Part shown: one piece after another, positions 11,201 to 21,829 of the stretch
Position numbering within the stretch: position 1 is the first letter of the stretch
How the letters are laid out: every line of letters begins with the position of its first letter
From: Phoronis australis
Taxonomy: Eukaryota > Phoronida > Phoronidae
Length of the DNA stretch: 49,790 nt
Assembly (NCBI GenBank): GCA_002633005.1
Contig: NMRA01000893.1
Location: forward strand, 50,253-100,042
Direction: 5' to 3'
Notes under the pieces: model-generated
The model's database searches: none
Seen by the model: the letters and a program-made list of their open reading frames with translations, nothing else
Told to the model about the DNA's origin: nothing
Program-made: the position numbers and the translations under genes

Positions 11201-14200
11201 CCAAGAACTCTCAACTTGTCTAAAACCGGAGGAGATTTCGAAAACAACGCCGATAGCCCCAATACTGAACATGACGACAGTCGTGCCCTCGGTCACACGG
11301 TCACTGATCATAGCTACGCTGTGTTTACAAACGAGAGAGAGGACTTGCTTGGTATTATAAAGCAAAAAATGAAACATGGTTTTTAGTTTGCAAATCACTC
11401 CAAATGCACACACTATCCAGCCTGCTCAAGACACGGCCTGACCACAAGCTATCCCATGAGCCTTCGCGCAGGAAGTAACTCGCACATGCGCAATGCGTAG
11501 TTCGTTTGCGCTGCAAATCCGCTATTGGATGTCATTATTTCCCTGTTGTGATAACATTGGCTACAACTCCCTATCAGAAGTATGATTGTGTTAATCATTC
11601 CGTAGTGCATTTGGGATTGGAAATCCTTAGGTTGAAAGGTCACCAAACTCTTTTTTAACCTATGAACAGTTTTTAAAAACCACTCCTCTATCCACTTTTT
11701 TGGAACAAAATGATGCACAGTAATCCCCAACAACCCTCAAAAGTTTGGAGGACATTTTGAAAAATCCGATCAAAGTCTGCCAAATGGGCAAGCGTGACCT
11801 ACACTTTTACCTGATTACACTGCACCTACAACATCTGAACTCTGACACAGGAAGTGTGAGTTTTTAACCGATTCCTGCGTTTGTCGTTCAAGATTGACGT
11901 CAATGATACATTAGCTGGTGATAGAACCAGGATTGGCTTAAATCATAAAAACATGGTTTAGTGTTGTTTTAGTTCAAAGATGTGAAGTAATTTCTCCTAA
12001 AGCATGACATCCATGAGCTTCAGATTCAAGTTATTCATTGTTCAAAATGACAGCAGACTGAAGTTGCGTACAGCCTAGTCACGTTGTTTGAGTATGAACG
12101 CATGAATATTCCTCATTCCTGTTTAAATGACTATGTACAGTGACTTCTTATATTTGTTCATTTTACTAGTCTGTATTGGTGACTCCATTTTAAACTATTA
12201 AGGTATAAATTATTTCTATTTTGTTTTAGTAAAATACTTGAACAGAATTTTAACCCAAACTAATTAAATCAAAACATTTTCCCAAAAGTTGCTTATTCAC
12301 CCTGTCATCAATTTTGTTCAAAATAAAACAAAAAATGTTTTCAGGTGGTGCACCAAGTGTGAAATACATTGAGAATGAACCTGTTTATTTTAGCCAAAAG
12401 TAGCACCTATGAACTCCATTCTGACTACAATGTTACCATAGAAAACAAAATGTTAATTTGCTTCTCCCCAGGACTGGTTATTTTGCTATTGTTAAAAATT
12501 TAATTGAAACATTCAACACTCGTCATTGTGTGACCAGTGTTATCCCACAGTAATAATCATATTATCTAATCACTGCTCAATATACTTTATTCAAATACAT
12601 ACAGAACTGATGAAAACCATGGAAAGAGAATCTTTAAAATTCTTAATGGTTCAGTGTTTATAAGATTGAAATTTATTATTTAGTGATGCGCTCTTGTGCA
12701 AATTTGCGTCTTTGCCTCCATTTTTCAGGTGACAGTTTGTCAATAGATGTCAGTGCTGTCCATCACGACAACCAGTTGCTAAGATACTGCGTATCAATGC
12801 TGGGCTATGGTTTCTATGGAGACGTTCTCAAAGACAGCGAATCTAATAGGTGGATGGGACCAAAACGATATACATGGAGTGGTAAGAGATTGTTTCATAT
12901 GGCCTTTGGTAGTGCAAAGAATAAAGAAATTATTTATAAACCCATCTTCTGTCATGAAATTTTACTTTTGATTTAGTCCTTCTACGATGAAATTGGTCTC
13001 TAATTGCTCCATTCTCAAGTTAGTGGTGATTTCTGAGTCTGGAAGAATTGATAGTTAGGTATTGGTTTCAAGCAATACCTAACTATCAATTCTTCCAGAA
13101 TTGTCCAGACTGGTCAGAAGGTTTCTGTTGGAAAAATATAAAATTAGTTCGGATGCTTTGAAAAGTCAACTAGATGAACGTGGCAGTTGAGATCAGTTTT
13201 ATACGGGTCTAAATCAACAGTTAATTTCTTTGATAGAGAAGTAGCTTATAGCCATCTTAACGCTTGCAAACCTGGGCCAAGCTTTATTGTACACTGATAA
13301 GGTTGTATCTTTTACTGCTACTTAGTTGCTTTCCAAACAGCCTGATCTATAGAAGAATATTTAGTTGAGTGCGTGTTAACACGATTTTCGCTCAAGAGCA
13401 TATTAACGCGTTATTTGTAAATTATACTTAAGACATTCGTAATTTGCATATGTCAGAACCTTATAACATGTTCATGTAGGGAGTGTAATTGAGATGCATT
13501 GTATTTAAATGTGATTTAGTGGTCCAAATTTGATGTCCATAAACAGCTGATTGTTCACTACCTTGTGCTCACTATTTTGTTCTAGGAGCCAAGAAGTTCT
13601 TAAAGAACAAAAGTTATGTGGGTGAAGTGTCGTATCTGGCTGGTCCAGAGAACGATGCAGTGCTGCCCTCTCCCAGGGATGGATCAAGTTGTTTCTTCGG
13701 GTAAGTCTGACTCATTTAATGTAACACTTGCACATGATTGGTGTGCTCTTATTTGGTTTATGAGACCCGATTAATTGGGTTTAATATCCATGTCTTAAAA
13801 ATCGCTTAACACAAACTTTGGACACCTAGATTTCTTTTTATATATCCCCAAATTGTGAGTTAGACCACTATCTCCTCACTGTGAAGTTGTGTAGTTGATA
13901 ACTGCTGGTGGGGATTAGCTGGTTTCAAAGCCAAGCACTGACTGGCTGTTAAGCTGCGACATGATCATGTGATTTAAAAGCTGATGATTGGACACTGGAC
14001 ATTCAGTCAAGTCTGTTTTCTGAATTAGCCATAATTCAATTGGTTTGTCGAAATAAAAATTTTACCGCTTTCTGGAACAGTTATTTGCTGTGAACAAATT
14101 AAAGAGGCAATAATTGGCGCCTTTTCTCAAAAAATATTGGCTTCAGCCACTTGAGTTATAAAGTGGGTCCCACCTTGAAGTATGTTGTTCCTTTCTTAGA

Positions 14201-17200
14201 TTAGTACTGACATAAAGACCAGAATAAAAGAAGATTGTAATGAGTAGTAAGCAATAGTTGTTCAAGTAAAGGATGAGGACACAACGTTGCTTTGAAGATT
14301 GAGCAAGCTAGTTAAAAAGTCGTTTTTGACAAATGATGTCATAAATAGCGACTTTTAGAGCTATTAGGAAGTCATTTTCTCAGTCTCTGTCGGTGTATGC
14401 ACAAATTAGTGAAGTGCTCGTTTTTTTGAGAGTCCCATCACACGGGGATATATGTCAGTGCTGTCATTGACCTAAGTTGGATAATGACATTCTGTATTCA
14501 AATGACTGTTTCTTCAACTGTTTTGATTGTGATGCTGCTAAAATTCAATCTGTACTAAATATTGCATGCTAAGTGTAAGTGCAGATGCATCGTAAGAAAA
14601 TGGGGGTTTGAGTTTTGTAAATCAGCTGAAATTTTTCATTCTGTTGTTTTGCTCATGGAAACAATTGCCATTATCATTACCCTTGTTGTTATTATTACTA
14701 TAATTATGATTATATTATTGTTATAATTATTATTATAATTATTATTGTTATATGATTGGTGATTATCTAGATGTACTGTATGCCGTACTGCTTCTGAGAA
14801 CCAGCTGATGGCCCTTGCAAACTCTGACCCCATAAGAAAACGTAACTCAGTGGCAACGAGGTCATCTACGTCAAGTAAGCACTCATTGCATGAATTTAGA
14901 TTGTTTTAAAAATGTGTTATTCGTTATATACAAAATGCATGCACCTTCCTTGAGACATAAAGGGTCATTTTACTATTGGTTGTCTGTCAGTGTTGAACTC
15001 TTAATTGAAACGCTTTGAGGTTTAAAAACATCACCGTGTTCATCCGATTTTGAATTGTTGCAGAATTATTCATGATGTCAAGTGACAGGCAATGCTTACA
15101 TGTGCCGTCTTCAAATTTGCAATTTTTATTATTGTCCATCCCCAATAAAGTCTGAAGCATTTTCTTGAGTCACTGATGGTTGTGGTGTATTGTTTTGGGT
15201 AATGGAATTAGAATCCTGTCACAGTAAGGAGAGACTGATGTTATGAGAGTAGAGGACATAATTCCATTTTCATTTTTAGCTAAACAAGGCAAAATGTACC
15301 TTAACGGTTATGAAAGACCATTTTCTGTGCATTCTGTCAGGCTCAAGTAAAGTATATTTTATGAACACAGAATGCCTGACTAGAATCTCTATTGATTTTG
15401 ACTTTTTATCAATCTGCCGTTGATTGGATCCCGTGGCATTGTAATTAACGAGACAGGGGTATCACTAATATCGTCCAAATTTCATTTGATGTTGATAAAT
15501 GTTCAAGATGAAATCTCCAAAATGCTCGACAGAATGTTACAGAGTCTAATTTATCATTCCGTTTTAAGCAATGTTTCTTTTTTCTTGAAATTCCTATCTT
15601 TGATAGCTTTTCATGTAAAAATGGACCAGTTTAAAAATTATTCTGAAAATAGTTTATAGTACCTGCCTACCTAGAAATTTTGATATGAATCTGAGATGTA
15701 ACATTCTGAAGCTGGCCAAATTGTATATTTTATAGAGTTCTGCATAGCTTTAACTGAGATTCAGATAATTCAAACTTTTGGTTTCAGGTTGTGATAATAT
15801 GAGAATGCACTGTTGGAGTAAATTTGTTGATTATAACCTGAATATTTTGATGCTGATCCCAATAGCAGAAACTTTTTGGAGAATCCTGGGTTCACAACAA
15901 GAGAATCCGTACATTCAGTGTATGAGTTCCATTATTTAGAATATTTGTATCCACCAACACACATTAAGAATGAACACTATAGATCTTTTTGATTTCTGCA
16001 AAGAGTGAAACTATTTTATGTTCAGTATATAGGGTACACTTAGTGGTAGCTAGAAAAATGTGGCCAAAATCATGTGTTCTCATTAAAATATCTCACGTAG
16101 TCTCGCGAAGTCTTGCTTTTTAGCGAAGTCTTGCATTTTAGTGAGGTCCTAGCGTTACTGAACTCTACCCAGTATTGGAAGTGGCACTCTTTATTTTAAA
16201 TTTTGTTTAAGGTATGTACGAAGAAGGGCGATGGAAGAAAGTGGAAGGTCGTTTCATTGGGGTCAATGCAGTTACCATCAGTTGTAAGAGCCATATGAGT
16301 CCCGAAGGGTTCTCGCCGTCGTGTCACCTTGGTGATGGGTATCTTGACCTAGTGTTGGTGCGCGAGTGTTCGCGCTTTGACTACCTCCGTCATATGACCC
16401 GGTTTCAAAAACGAGCCAAGGACCAGGTACGTGAATTTCCCAAATATTGACCCAGTTGTAGAGTTGTCTGGCCTCTGTAGGGCTCTGAGTAACCACTATT
16501 GTCGTCAAATGGTGGAGCCAGTTGTGCTCGGGGACAATCTTTTCATGCACGGAAATTATCGAGAGAGCACGATCCGATCAGTGAGATGTATACTGAGTAT
16601 AAGTGTAGAATGCAATTTGGACACGAAATTTCCCTTTGATTGGTCAATTGTATTTTTTGTGAACGACTCGTCAGTGAAAAATGTCCTTACTTGGTTATGT
16701 ATTGGAGGATATCTCATGCTATGGAAATTGTGTTAAGATGCCTAGAGTTAAATTTTTTCAAAGAGTTATCCTGATGAATTAGATTACATTTTGAAAAACG
16801 GGAATTTAATTAACTGTGTTTGGTCATGCTGTTTTCAACGCAGATTCCTGACTCCTGCAATTCTCTTGTGGATCAGGAATTTCGGGATTTGTGGGGCCGT
16901 CGTAGTGTGGGAAGAAATCAACCATGCCGACAGCGAAAACCAAAATACATGCTGTGACGAGCTGAGTTATTATGTAATGTTGCTTTTTTAGTTCAAGACG
17001 CTTTGAAATTGAAAATTGTTCTTTTGGTGTGCATCAATCCACCTTGCAATGGATAAACTTTCTGAAAATGTTGGAAATCGTACAAATTTCCACGTGCAAA
17101 ATACGAACTTTTAAACTAAAGGTGAATGGGTTGGCAGCCTGTGATAGATTTTTCGGTTGACACCATTATGAATACATTTGCAGTCAGTAGACTTTTCATC

Positions 17201-18353
17201 AGTATTCGCCAGTGTAGCTTTACAATGATTACTTTGCAGTTTGACTTTGACTTTGTGCAAGTTGTACGAGTGAAAGAGTTCAAGTTCCGTCCACTGACAG
17301 ACGATGATGATGGACGAGAGACACGTGGCTACCACAGGGGGCACCTCAGGCTGAAGAGTGACGGTGGTGAATTGAGCGTGTGGAACTGTGACGGTGAGGT
17401 CCTGGAACACCCTGCAATTGATGTCAGGTATGTGATGTTCACCTTTTTGGATTTATACAAAAATTTGGTCAGGAAATGAATTGGACAAACTCTGGCTGAA
17501 TCCTTACCAAACCGTTGATGCCCTTTTTCTAGGGACTGGCAGTCCCCATGATTCTTTCACAGTGCCCCGCTGTCCAACTTAAATCAGACATTAATTTCAC
17601 TTAAATTATGATGCCGTGAGAAAGTTTTTGGATTGTTGAAGCGGCTATGAACCTGCCTTCCATGACAAAAATCAAGAGTTTGCTTCAAACTGCTTAGCGT
17701 TACAAAGTTGGTCTAAAATTGCTTTTCAATTTAGGTGTGATCTTAGGACATGGAAAGTACTGCATTTTGTTATTGTTTGAGACCAGGCCCTGCAACCTAA
17801 TTTCTCATAGCGTGTCATTTCGTGGGCTAGACATGGTCTTCAGTAATAACGAAATGGTAGTTTTGTACAGCACCAGAAATCATTTCTCATCTAAGTAAGG
17901 AATCCCTGGAGACCCAATTTGTAGCAGCGAGTGATCTAAAGCAAGAGTTTCTTCGATCTAACAGTTTTGTAGTCGCTTTAAATCCTGGCTACATTTCCTC
18001 CCCAGTTATTTTAAATTTAAGTTCTTGATTTTCAAATTTCTCTTACCACGAGAACAATTGATTTGGTACAGTTCAGTTTATCAGGAAGTGATTTAGAAGG
18101 AAATGTTCCTTAAAGTCTAAGGGTAAAGTTTTGGTTATGAACTCATTTGCATGTATTTCACGTGTTATGCAGGAGGACCTATAGATCTGTTGTATATGAA
18201 TTGTACACCAACTTTGTCCAGTCACATTACAGACGCTCCTGTCTTTACAGAGTTCACTGTCAGTTGCTGCGACTATTTGCCCGTGGTATTGAGCAAGACC
18301 ATGATAAACAGGCTCTGATGTCATCGTTGTCGTGTATAAGCTGTGGTCAGTAG
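2059..18353 (+). CDS. CERK: Ceramide kinase, 11 exons, 5' end missing
   Basis: Ceramide kinase phosphorylates ceramide to ceramide-1-phosphate with ATP, at Golgi and plasma-membrane faces. Joined exons: 2059-2298, 3354-3482, 7511-7574, 8588-8733, 9899-9973, 12729-12881, 13586-13700, 14771-14874, 16212-16426, 17240-17427, 18251-18353. All junctions are GT/AG and keep one reading frame, giving about 510 residues against 537 in human CERK. Seen in order: the end of the PH domain, the diacylglycerol-kinase-type motif VFVNPFGG, the nucleotide-binding GGDGMFAEV, PAGSTDTVAY, GYGFYGDVLKDSE, the CXXXCXXC motif, SPSCHLGDGYLDLVLVREC, and the C-terminal WNCDGEV and VHCQLLRLFARGIE. Conservation over the whole length separates it from sphingosine kinases and CERKL. 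The first coding exon, carrying the start Met, is not visible and must lie upstream, because the first exon seen starts inside a codon. No frameshift or in-frame stop interrupts the chain, so the gene looks intact. Confidence 0.93.
3354..3482 (+). CDS. CERK: CERK exon: start of kinase core (VFVNPFGG)
   Basis: Acceptor TTCCAG, donor G|GTATGT, phase 1 in and 1 out. It encodes RPQHILVFVNPFGG, then KKGPKIYSEKISPLF and HVETDVV. VFVNPFGG is the first conserved motif of the diacylglycerol/sphingosine/ceramide kinase fold. A longer ORF in another frame across this exon is a shadow. Confidence 0.92.
4931..6120 (+). mobile_element. LINE 3' fragment: RT end, RNase H, (AGAAAC)n tail
   Basis: A degenerate 3' part of a non-LTR retrotransposon lying in a CERK intron. 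The first part encodes the end of the reverse transcriptase (LVNATVGARTEYG, then KLQRIQNQAMGIVTSAARST), typical of elements with the IQN..LRI..GA...TP motif. A frame change near 4990-5015 joins these. After another frame change near 5450 comes an RNase H domain with its acidic residues: TDGS, AECEAYE, LTDSLSL, and IPGHCGISFNVKADELAG. A TAG at 5912-5914 interrupts the following conserved tail. The element ends in an (AGAAAC)n repeat at 6092-6120, a usual LINE 3' end. The endonuclease and most of the RT are absent, as expected for 5' truncation. An I-like or related RNase H-bearing clade is likely. Confidence 0.82.
4962..5465 (+). pseudogene. Reverse transcriptase C-terminal fragment of the LINE
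   Basis: The longest surviving open frame of the LINE fragment. It covers the RT thumb/connection region (LQRIQNQAMGIVTSAARSTP and downstream SIRTKQKTLAAQVFLKA). The apparent start is an internal codon. It stops in the spacer where the RNase H frame begins one base out of register, so no full ORF2 survives. Confidence 0.7.
6240..6540. repeat. Dispersed repeat family R1, copy 1
   Basis: Shares phrases with 15440-15730 and 21830-22075, notably TTCAAGATGAAA.CTC.AAAA and GAGATATG.TGTTCTGAAG(T/C)TGGCCAAA. Boundaries are fuzzy and no coding capacity is seen. Confidence 0.5.
7511..7574 (+). CDS. CERK: CERK exon: VTTRVSHAYDVVQ segment
   Basis: A short 64-nt exon between TTTTAG and G|GTGAGT, phase 1 in and 2 out. 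It encodes TTRVSHAYDVVQNYDLSKID, matching the family's VT..A..A......L..YDG segment between the first motif and the GGDG loop. It is too short to be found by ORF length and was recognised from phase and homology. Confidence 0.85.
7740..8010. repeat. Dispersed repeat family R2, copy 1
   Basis: Resembles 14990-15320. Shared runs include AAACAT(T/C)ACC.TG(C/T)TCATC, CAGGCAATG, TTTGCAAT and AAAATG(C/T)ACCTT. Both copies lie in CERK introns in the same orientation. Family unknown. Confidence 0.45.
8588..8733 (+). CDS. CERK: CERK exon: GGDG nucleotide-binding loop
   Basis: Acceptor ATTCCAG, donor G|GTTAGT, phase 2 in and 1 out. It contains VTVGGDGMFAEVMNGL, the GGDG ATP-binding loop shared by lipid kinases of this fold, and ends with IRVGIIPAG. 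A non-autonomous transposon sits only 44 bp past its donor site. Confidence 0.93.
8772..9293. mobile_element. 510-bp non-autonomous DNA transposon (MITE-like)
   Basis: Thirteen-bp terminal inverted repeats CAGGGCTTGGAAT lie at 8778-8790 and, inverted, at 9275-9287. They are flanked by a direct duplication CTTGAA (8772-8777 and 9288-9293). Inside are repeated TTTCCGC words near the ends: 8791, 8809, 8831, 8851 and 8884, and 9251 at the right end. These are plausible transposase-binding repeats. No transposase is encoded. The CAGGG terminus recalls hAT-type elements, but those normally make 8-bp duplications, so the superfamily is open. It sits 44 bp after the donor of the GGDG exon of CERK. 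Confidence 0.75.
9685..9878. repeat. 28-bp minisatellite, seven copies
   Basis: Seven head-to-tail copies of AAGGATTTGGTTGTAGAATG followed by TTTCCTAT, 27-28 bp each. The first two copies are the most diverged and one copy lacks a base. The array ends 20 bp before the coding part of the next CERK exon and so adjoins its splice acceptor. Confidence 0.92.
9899..9973 (+). CDS. CERK: CERK exon: STDTVAYCTTG
   Basis: A 75-nt exon, phase 1 in and 1 out, donor G|GTTAGC. It encodes STDTVAYCTTGATDPVTSAL followed by HII. The STD(T/C)V.Y.T.G.....TSALHI pattern is typical of CERK and follows PAG of the previous exon. The acceptor TTCTTTCCAG lies 20 bp after a minisatellite. Confidence 0.9.
   Translation, partial: VQQIRSPTAPRERQTLSLQLSTSF
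10107..10380 (+). pseudogene. THAP-like zinc-finger relic
   Basis: From about 10200 it reads ICCVPGCFKNNKRDKNLNF and then, one base out of frame, YEFPASQEFREKWINNIRR with a further KGRFSSFKPT. CC(V/P)GC...N, a .FP box and (R/K)KWI..I.R in this order are the signature of THAP-type C2CH fingers, which occur in P-element-like transposases and host THAP proteins. The frame break and the lack of a clear C-x2-H ending argue for a dead fragment, probably transposon-derived, inside a CERK intron. Confidence 0.5.
12729..12881 (+). CDS. CERK: CERK exon: DVSAVHH / GYGFYGD
   Basis: Acceptor TTTTTCAG, donor G|GTAAGA, phase 1 in and 1 out. It encodes LSIDVSAVHH, LLRYCVSMLGYGFYGDVLKD and RWMGPKRYTWSG, all close to the vertebrate CERK core. 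An ATG 46 bp upstream opens a longer frame but lies in the intron. Confidence 0.93.
13038..13099. repeat. Perfect 27-bp hairpin, 8-nt loop
   Basis: The arms are exact reverse complements (13038-13064 and 13073-13099), beginning TCTGGAAGAATTGATAG, with loop GTTTCAAG. The symmetry stops abruptly at the outer ends. It lies in a CERK intron about 160 bp after a donor site. It could be a palindromic element, a small-RNA precursor or an inverted-duplication event. Confidence 0.9.
13586..13700 (+). CDS. CERK: CERK exon: AKKFLKNKSYVGEV, first Cys of CXXXCXXC
   Basis: Acceptor TTCTAG, donor GG|GTAAGT, phase 1 in and 2 out. It encodes AKKFLKNKSYVGEVSYLAGP and ends DGSSCFFG, giving the first cysteine of the CXXXCXXC motif that the next exon completes. 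The motif is reported as needed for activity in human CERK. Confidence 0.9.
14684..14755. repeat. ATT-rich simple repeat
   Basis: An (ATT/TTA)n-type low-complexity tract just before the acceptor of a CERK exon. An Asn/Ile-rich ORF on the opposite strand is an artefact of it. Confidence 0.85.
14771..14874 (+). CDS. CERK: CERK exon: completes CXXXCXXC, variable linker
   Basis: Acceptor TATCTAG, donor A|GTAAGC, phase 2 in and 1 out. It begins CTVCRTA, so the junction reads C-F-F-G-C-T-V-C, an exact CXXXCXXC. The rest, ending in RKRNSVATRSSTS, is a polar Ser/Thr/Arg-rich loop, a variable region in the family. Confidence 0.85.
14990..15320. repeat. Dispersed repeat family R2, copy 2
   Basis: Counterpart of 7740-8010, in the same orientation in a later CERK intron. 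No coding potential. Confidence 0.45.
15440..15730. repeat. Dispersed repeat family R1, copy 2
   Basis: Shares TTCAAGATGAAA.CTCCAAAA and a GAGATGTAACATTCTGAAG followed by CTGGCCAAATT block with the copies at 6240 and 21830. Confidence 0.45.
16212..16426 (+). CDS. CERK: CERK exon: HLGDGYLDLVLVRECSRF
   Basis: Acceptor TTTAAG, donor CAG|GTACGT, phase 1 in and 0 out. It encodes WKKVEGRFIGVNAVTISC, SPEGFSPSCHLGDGYLDLVL and RECSRFDYLRHM. The HLGDG..DL.L motif is the conserved C-terminal metal/phosphate-site region of the lipid kinase fold. Confidence 0.93.
17240..17427 (+). CDS. CERK: CERK exon: FDFVQVVRVKEF / WNCDGEV
   Basis: Acceptor TTTGCAG, donor CAG|GTATGT, phase 0 in and 2 out. It encodes FDFDFVQVVRVKEFKFRPL, an acidic and basic surface loop, then SVWNCDGEVLEHPAIDV. 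WNCDGE is the invariant C-terminal motif of the family. Confidence 0.93.
18251..18353 (+). CDS. CERK: CERK last coding exon with stop
   Basis: Acceptor TCTTTACAG, phase 2 in. It encodes VHCQLLRLFARGIEQDHDK and a short Ser/Cys-rich tail ending SCGQ before TAG. VHCQL.RLFARGIE is the conserved C-terminus of CERK, so the coding region ends here. Confidence 0.92.
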
Positions 18354-20060
18354 ATGCACAGCAGTGTCATTAGATGGCCGCGGGTTGCTGTTACGGAAAT
18401 CTGTTGTGTAAATCCACAACTGTATGTGTGCGTTTGTAGGCCCATGTGTTATTTCAAAATAATATTTTAGCACACGTTTCACGTTTAGGCGCATAGCTTA
18501 AATTCACTCATAGGCAATGGCGGATAATCATTTGTATACGCTTGTATCTTCAACTGGTTGCATTGATGTGATAGTATTTCATAATTAGTCTTATTAATAC
18601 GGGCACCTATTGTTTACTAACCTGTTGGTGCACCTTCACATATTGGCGCATGGGTGTAAATACGCGGACATATATGATTATTGTCTGGACTATGATTACA
18701 GCAGGAAGGTTCAGTTAATGATGTGATTGATGCTTAGTAGTGCAATGAGAAATGCTGTGTTCGATTTTCTCTCGGGAAATATTTGTAAAGCTGTCTCAGT
18801 GCATGCTTGTCAGTATTACAATTGACAGGGTTGCCTTATTGGGCCCTACGGGCTTCTCAGTTCTTATATAAAGCTGCTGACAATTCCCCTTGTTTTTGGA
18901 AACGAGCTTTTGATTTAGACTGTTCTATTGTGCCACATCGCAGTTTGCCAGCAAATGTCTTGGTGAAACCATCTATTATTCCGTGAAAAATTTCAAGCCT
19001 GAGGAAGTTCAAAGTGCAAGTTGCCATTTTGAAGACTGTTAAGGTGTTTATGACAAATGTGGTCTGTGCTTCCTGGAAGTGAACTAGACTTGCCTTTGAT
19101 TTTATCAGGAGATTGCTATGTGACTGATAATTTTACTATGTACGTGTAATAGCGATATTCTGATATTTACGTGAAGCCTACCAGTTTCCTTTTATTTTAA
19201 TTCAGAACAATAGCACTGTCCACATAACTTCACTCTTGGCTTATTGCGAAAATTGACCAATCGCGTGCCACATTTTTTGTTTCGCGTGATCTGATGGGTC
19301 AGTTTTGGAGTCAATTCTAGAGTAAAGTTTGGTTACAAACTTAACTGGTGACTGAATTCAAAAATTGACCAATGGCTTGCCACACTTGCAGTTTCTCGTG
19401 ATATGATTGGTCAGTTTTGGCGTCAAGTCTAGAGTTTGGTTCCGAACCATGAAATATATGTGCCAATTTCCACATCAAGTTATTCAAACAATGCTGCAGT
19501 TCACATAGTGACTTCAGTTCAAGGTCTGTTAGGATACTGTTAATTCAGGTTTAGAGCTCTCTTGTTGATTTGTCTGAAGGCCTATGTGATTTATCGGTTG
19601 TGTGTATATTAATTGGTATTCAACTCCTTATTTACTCGGTGCTTTTGTAGGTCTTAGTGAGATATTTGTTGTGTTCATGTTCCCTTGTTATCCCTTCGGC
19701 AGGGTATAGGTATTATACTATCCATAGGCAATGAACTTAAAATTTCAAGGTTGCCCCTTGTTTGTCTGATAACAAGTCAGGTTCTGCTGAATTGTCCAGA
19801 GAAAAGTGGCTTGTTGCTTTCTAATTTCTGCTCCTGGTTGAAAACAATGCAAATGAAAACCTAATTTTCGTATTTGGCTTTCGCAAATGTGATATATATG
19901 GAGTGTATTTTAGTGATTGTTTCCCCTGCATTTTAAAAATGGTAGTATTATTTTGTGTGATAGAAAGTATTAGAGAGGATGTAGAGGAAACCCATAGGAC
20001 CACATGCTTGGTTAGTGCATTTTTTGTGGAAATTGTCTCAGAGGAATGAATAAAAAGGGT
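18354..20060 (+). other. Probable CERK 3' UTR and flank
   Basis: No coding potential is visible in the 1.7 kb after the CERK stop. An AATAAA hexamer at 20049-20054, followed by T/G-rich sequence, is the best-looking polyadenylation signal, but I cannot show it is used. The stretch also holds an imperfect tandem duplication (19246-19447). Confidence 0.3.
19246..19447. repeat. Imperfect tandem duplication, ~115-bp period
   Basis: AAAATTGACCAAT(C/G)(G/C), TGCCACA, TCGTGAT.TGAT(G/T)GGTCAG and TTTTGG.GTCAA.TCTAGAG occur in the same order from 19255 and again from 19368. Non-coding. Confidence 0.7.
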
Positions 20061-21829
20061 TGGTGTAAATTACTATTGGTGTCATAGCTGTGTCTGCGGC
20101 TTTAAAAAGCTGTTAGGACTAGCTACCCAGTACTTATGTTATTCCGATGTCACATGTAGCTCCACTGGTAGGACTTTGTCATGGAGAAGTCTTATGGGTC
20201 TTTTGTACCTGCAGTCGTCCAATAGAATTTCTTTTAACCTTTTGGCTTTTATTCTATTGTTGCTTATGGTACAGTGAAAATCTGCACTCAAGGTTTCAGA
20301 AAGGGAGATCTCGTCAAACGTGCATAGGCCTTACTGGAAGAAAGGAGAAAATTTGACTATGTAGGTTACTTCTCAGTTTACAATTTTTGAAATGCGCCTA
20401 TAAACTCGCGTTCTGTTCAAGAACTGAGTAATCTAGGACACATATCAATATGTAAAATGAGTTGCAGGAGGACGAGGAGCGATTTATAGGTTTGCAAAAA
20501 AATTCAGTTACCTGTTCCTTGAGAACCTGCTCGGGGCATAACGTGCGGACGGGACACGCCATTTTGTAGTGCCTTGTCTCGAGCATATAAGGAAGATCTG
20601 GCGAATCCCTAACGTTATCTTGAGTGCAGTCGGAGAACAATTTCATAAGTGTAAAAAATCATTATCTAAAGTTGTTTATGTTGTGCTTGATTTTCACGTT
20701 TAAAAGTTGCACAAACATTTGGTTTATGGTCTGTAGTCTCGGCCTTGCGCCGCCATCCTCAGCGATATGCCCAGTAATGTTACACGGTTGCTTGCAGCTG
20801 AAGCCTACACATTTATGGCTGCATACTTTGTAACGTAACCACTCGCTTTTTCTAAAATTAGGATATGTGCTTTTGGGTATCCGATTACTTGTCTTCGTCG
20901 ACATTCTGTGATTCTATTGTACGATACCATCCTGCAGCACGACTGAATCCAGCGTTGGTGATTTTTTCCTGCAAAAAGGGCAATCAGCCCATTTTGCTAC
21001 ATTTAAGCACGACAATTGCCCTTTGACAATCAGGACTATCTACTGGAATCTGGAAGGGCTAAGTCGACTAAAAGCGATGGCATTTTCCGGCACATTAAAT
21101 ACTAAAATGCAGTAGATAAGATTATGTAAAGTACCCGGTAAACATTCTAGCCTATAATTTCTTTAATTGTTGCAGACTTTGACTTTGAGTCATATATCAA
21201 TATCCTACCTCGGGACCTGTTTCCTGACGATTAAATTAAGAAGTAGTGTTACGCACTCACTTCACAATTTCTGAATACCATTAATTTAAGCAGCAGTTCA
21301 CACAAATTATCTCAGTTGGCCTATCGGGTATACCCTTAAAGATTGTTTAAACGAAATTACACCAATTTTCATAAATTTTGTATCATAAGACCAAATGTCG
21401 AACTTAATTTTACGTCGCTTTTCACGAATAGTGACTTGAGACTTGAAACAGCAATTTGGTATTGCTCTTCTACATGAAACGAATCCGAGATTGGGCAACT
21501 CGACCCGCTTTGCGTGCCGGTTCACATCAAAGACACCATGCTACCGACTAAATTAAATCGCCTCGGGCTGTTGATGTAATTGTTCTCTAGATAATGAGAC
21601 TATCATAAACGCGTTGGTGGCGACAATAGCATTTTGTAATTTTTTGTTTTGAAACTTGTAAACAGCATATTTTAATAGTTCGTGAAAAGCACTGGCGTCA
21701 GTACGTTTTTTACTTTTATCGGTCTTTAATTAGGTTACATGACCTTTGCTGTTTGGCAAAGTAACAGAAAGGTACATTCATAGCAAAACATCAGATTCAA
21801 TAATATGACCAAATTTTGTAAGACATCGA

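Noticed and set aside
11051-11386. 111-residue ORF in a CERK intron
   Set aside because: No recognisable domain or splice context. It may belong to the insertion carrying the THAP relic, but cannot be supported alone.
14636-14833. Asn/Ile-repeat ORF, minus strand
   Set aside because: Translation of an ATT-type simple repeat.
20398-20904. Two minus-strand ORFs with several Cys
   Set aside because: No known motif or conserved pattern, no clear splice chain and no neighbouring homologous exon.
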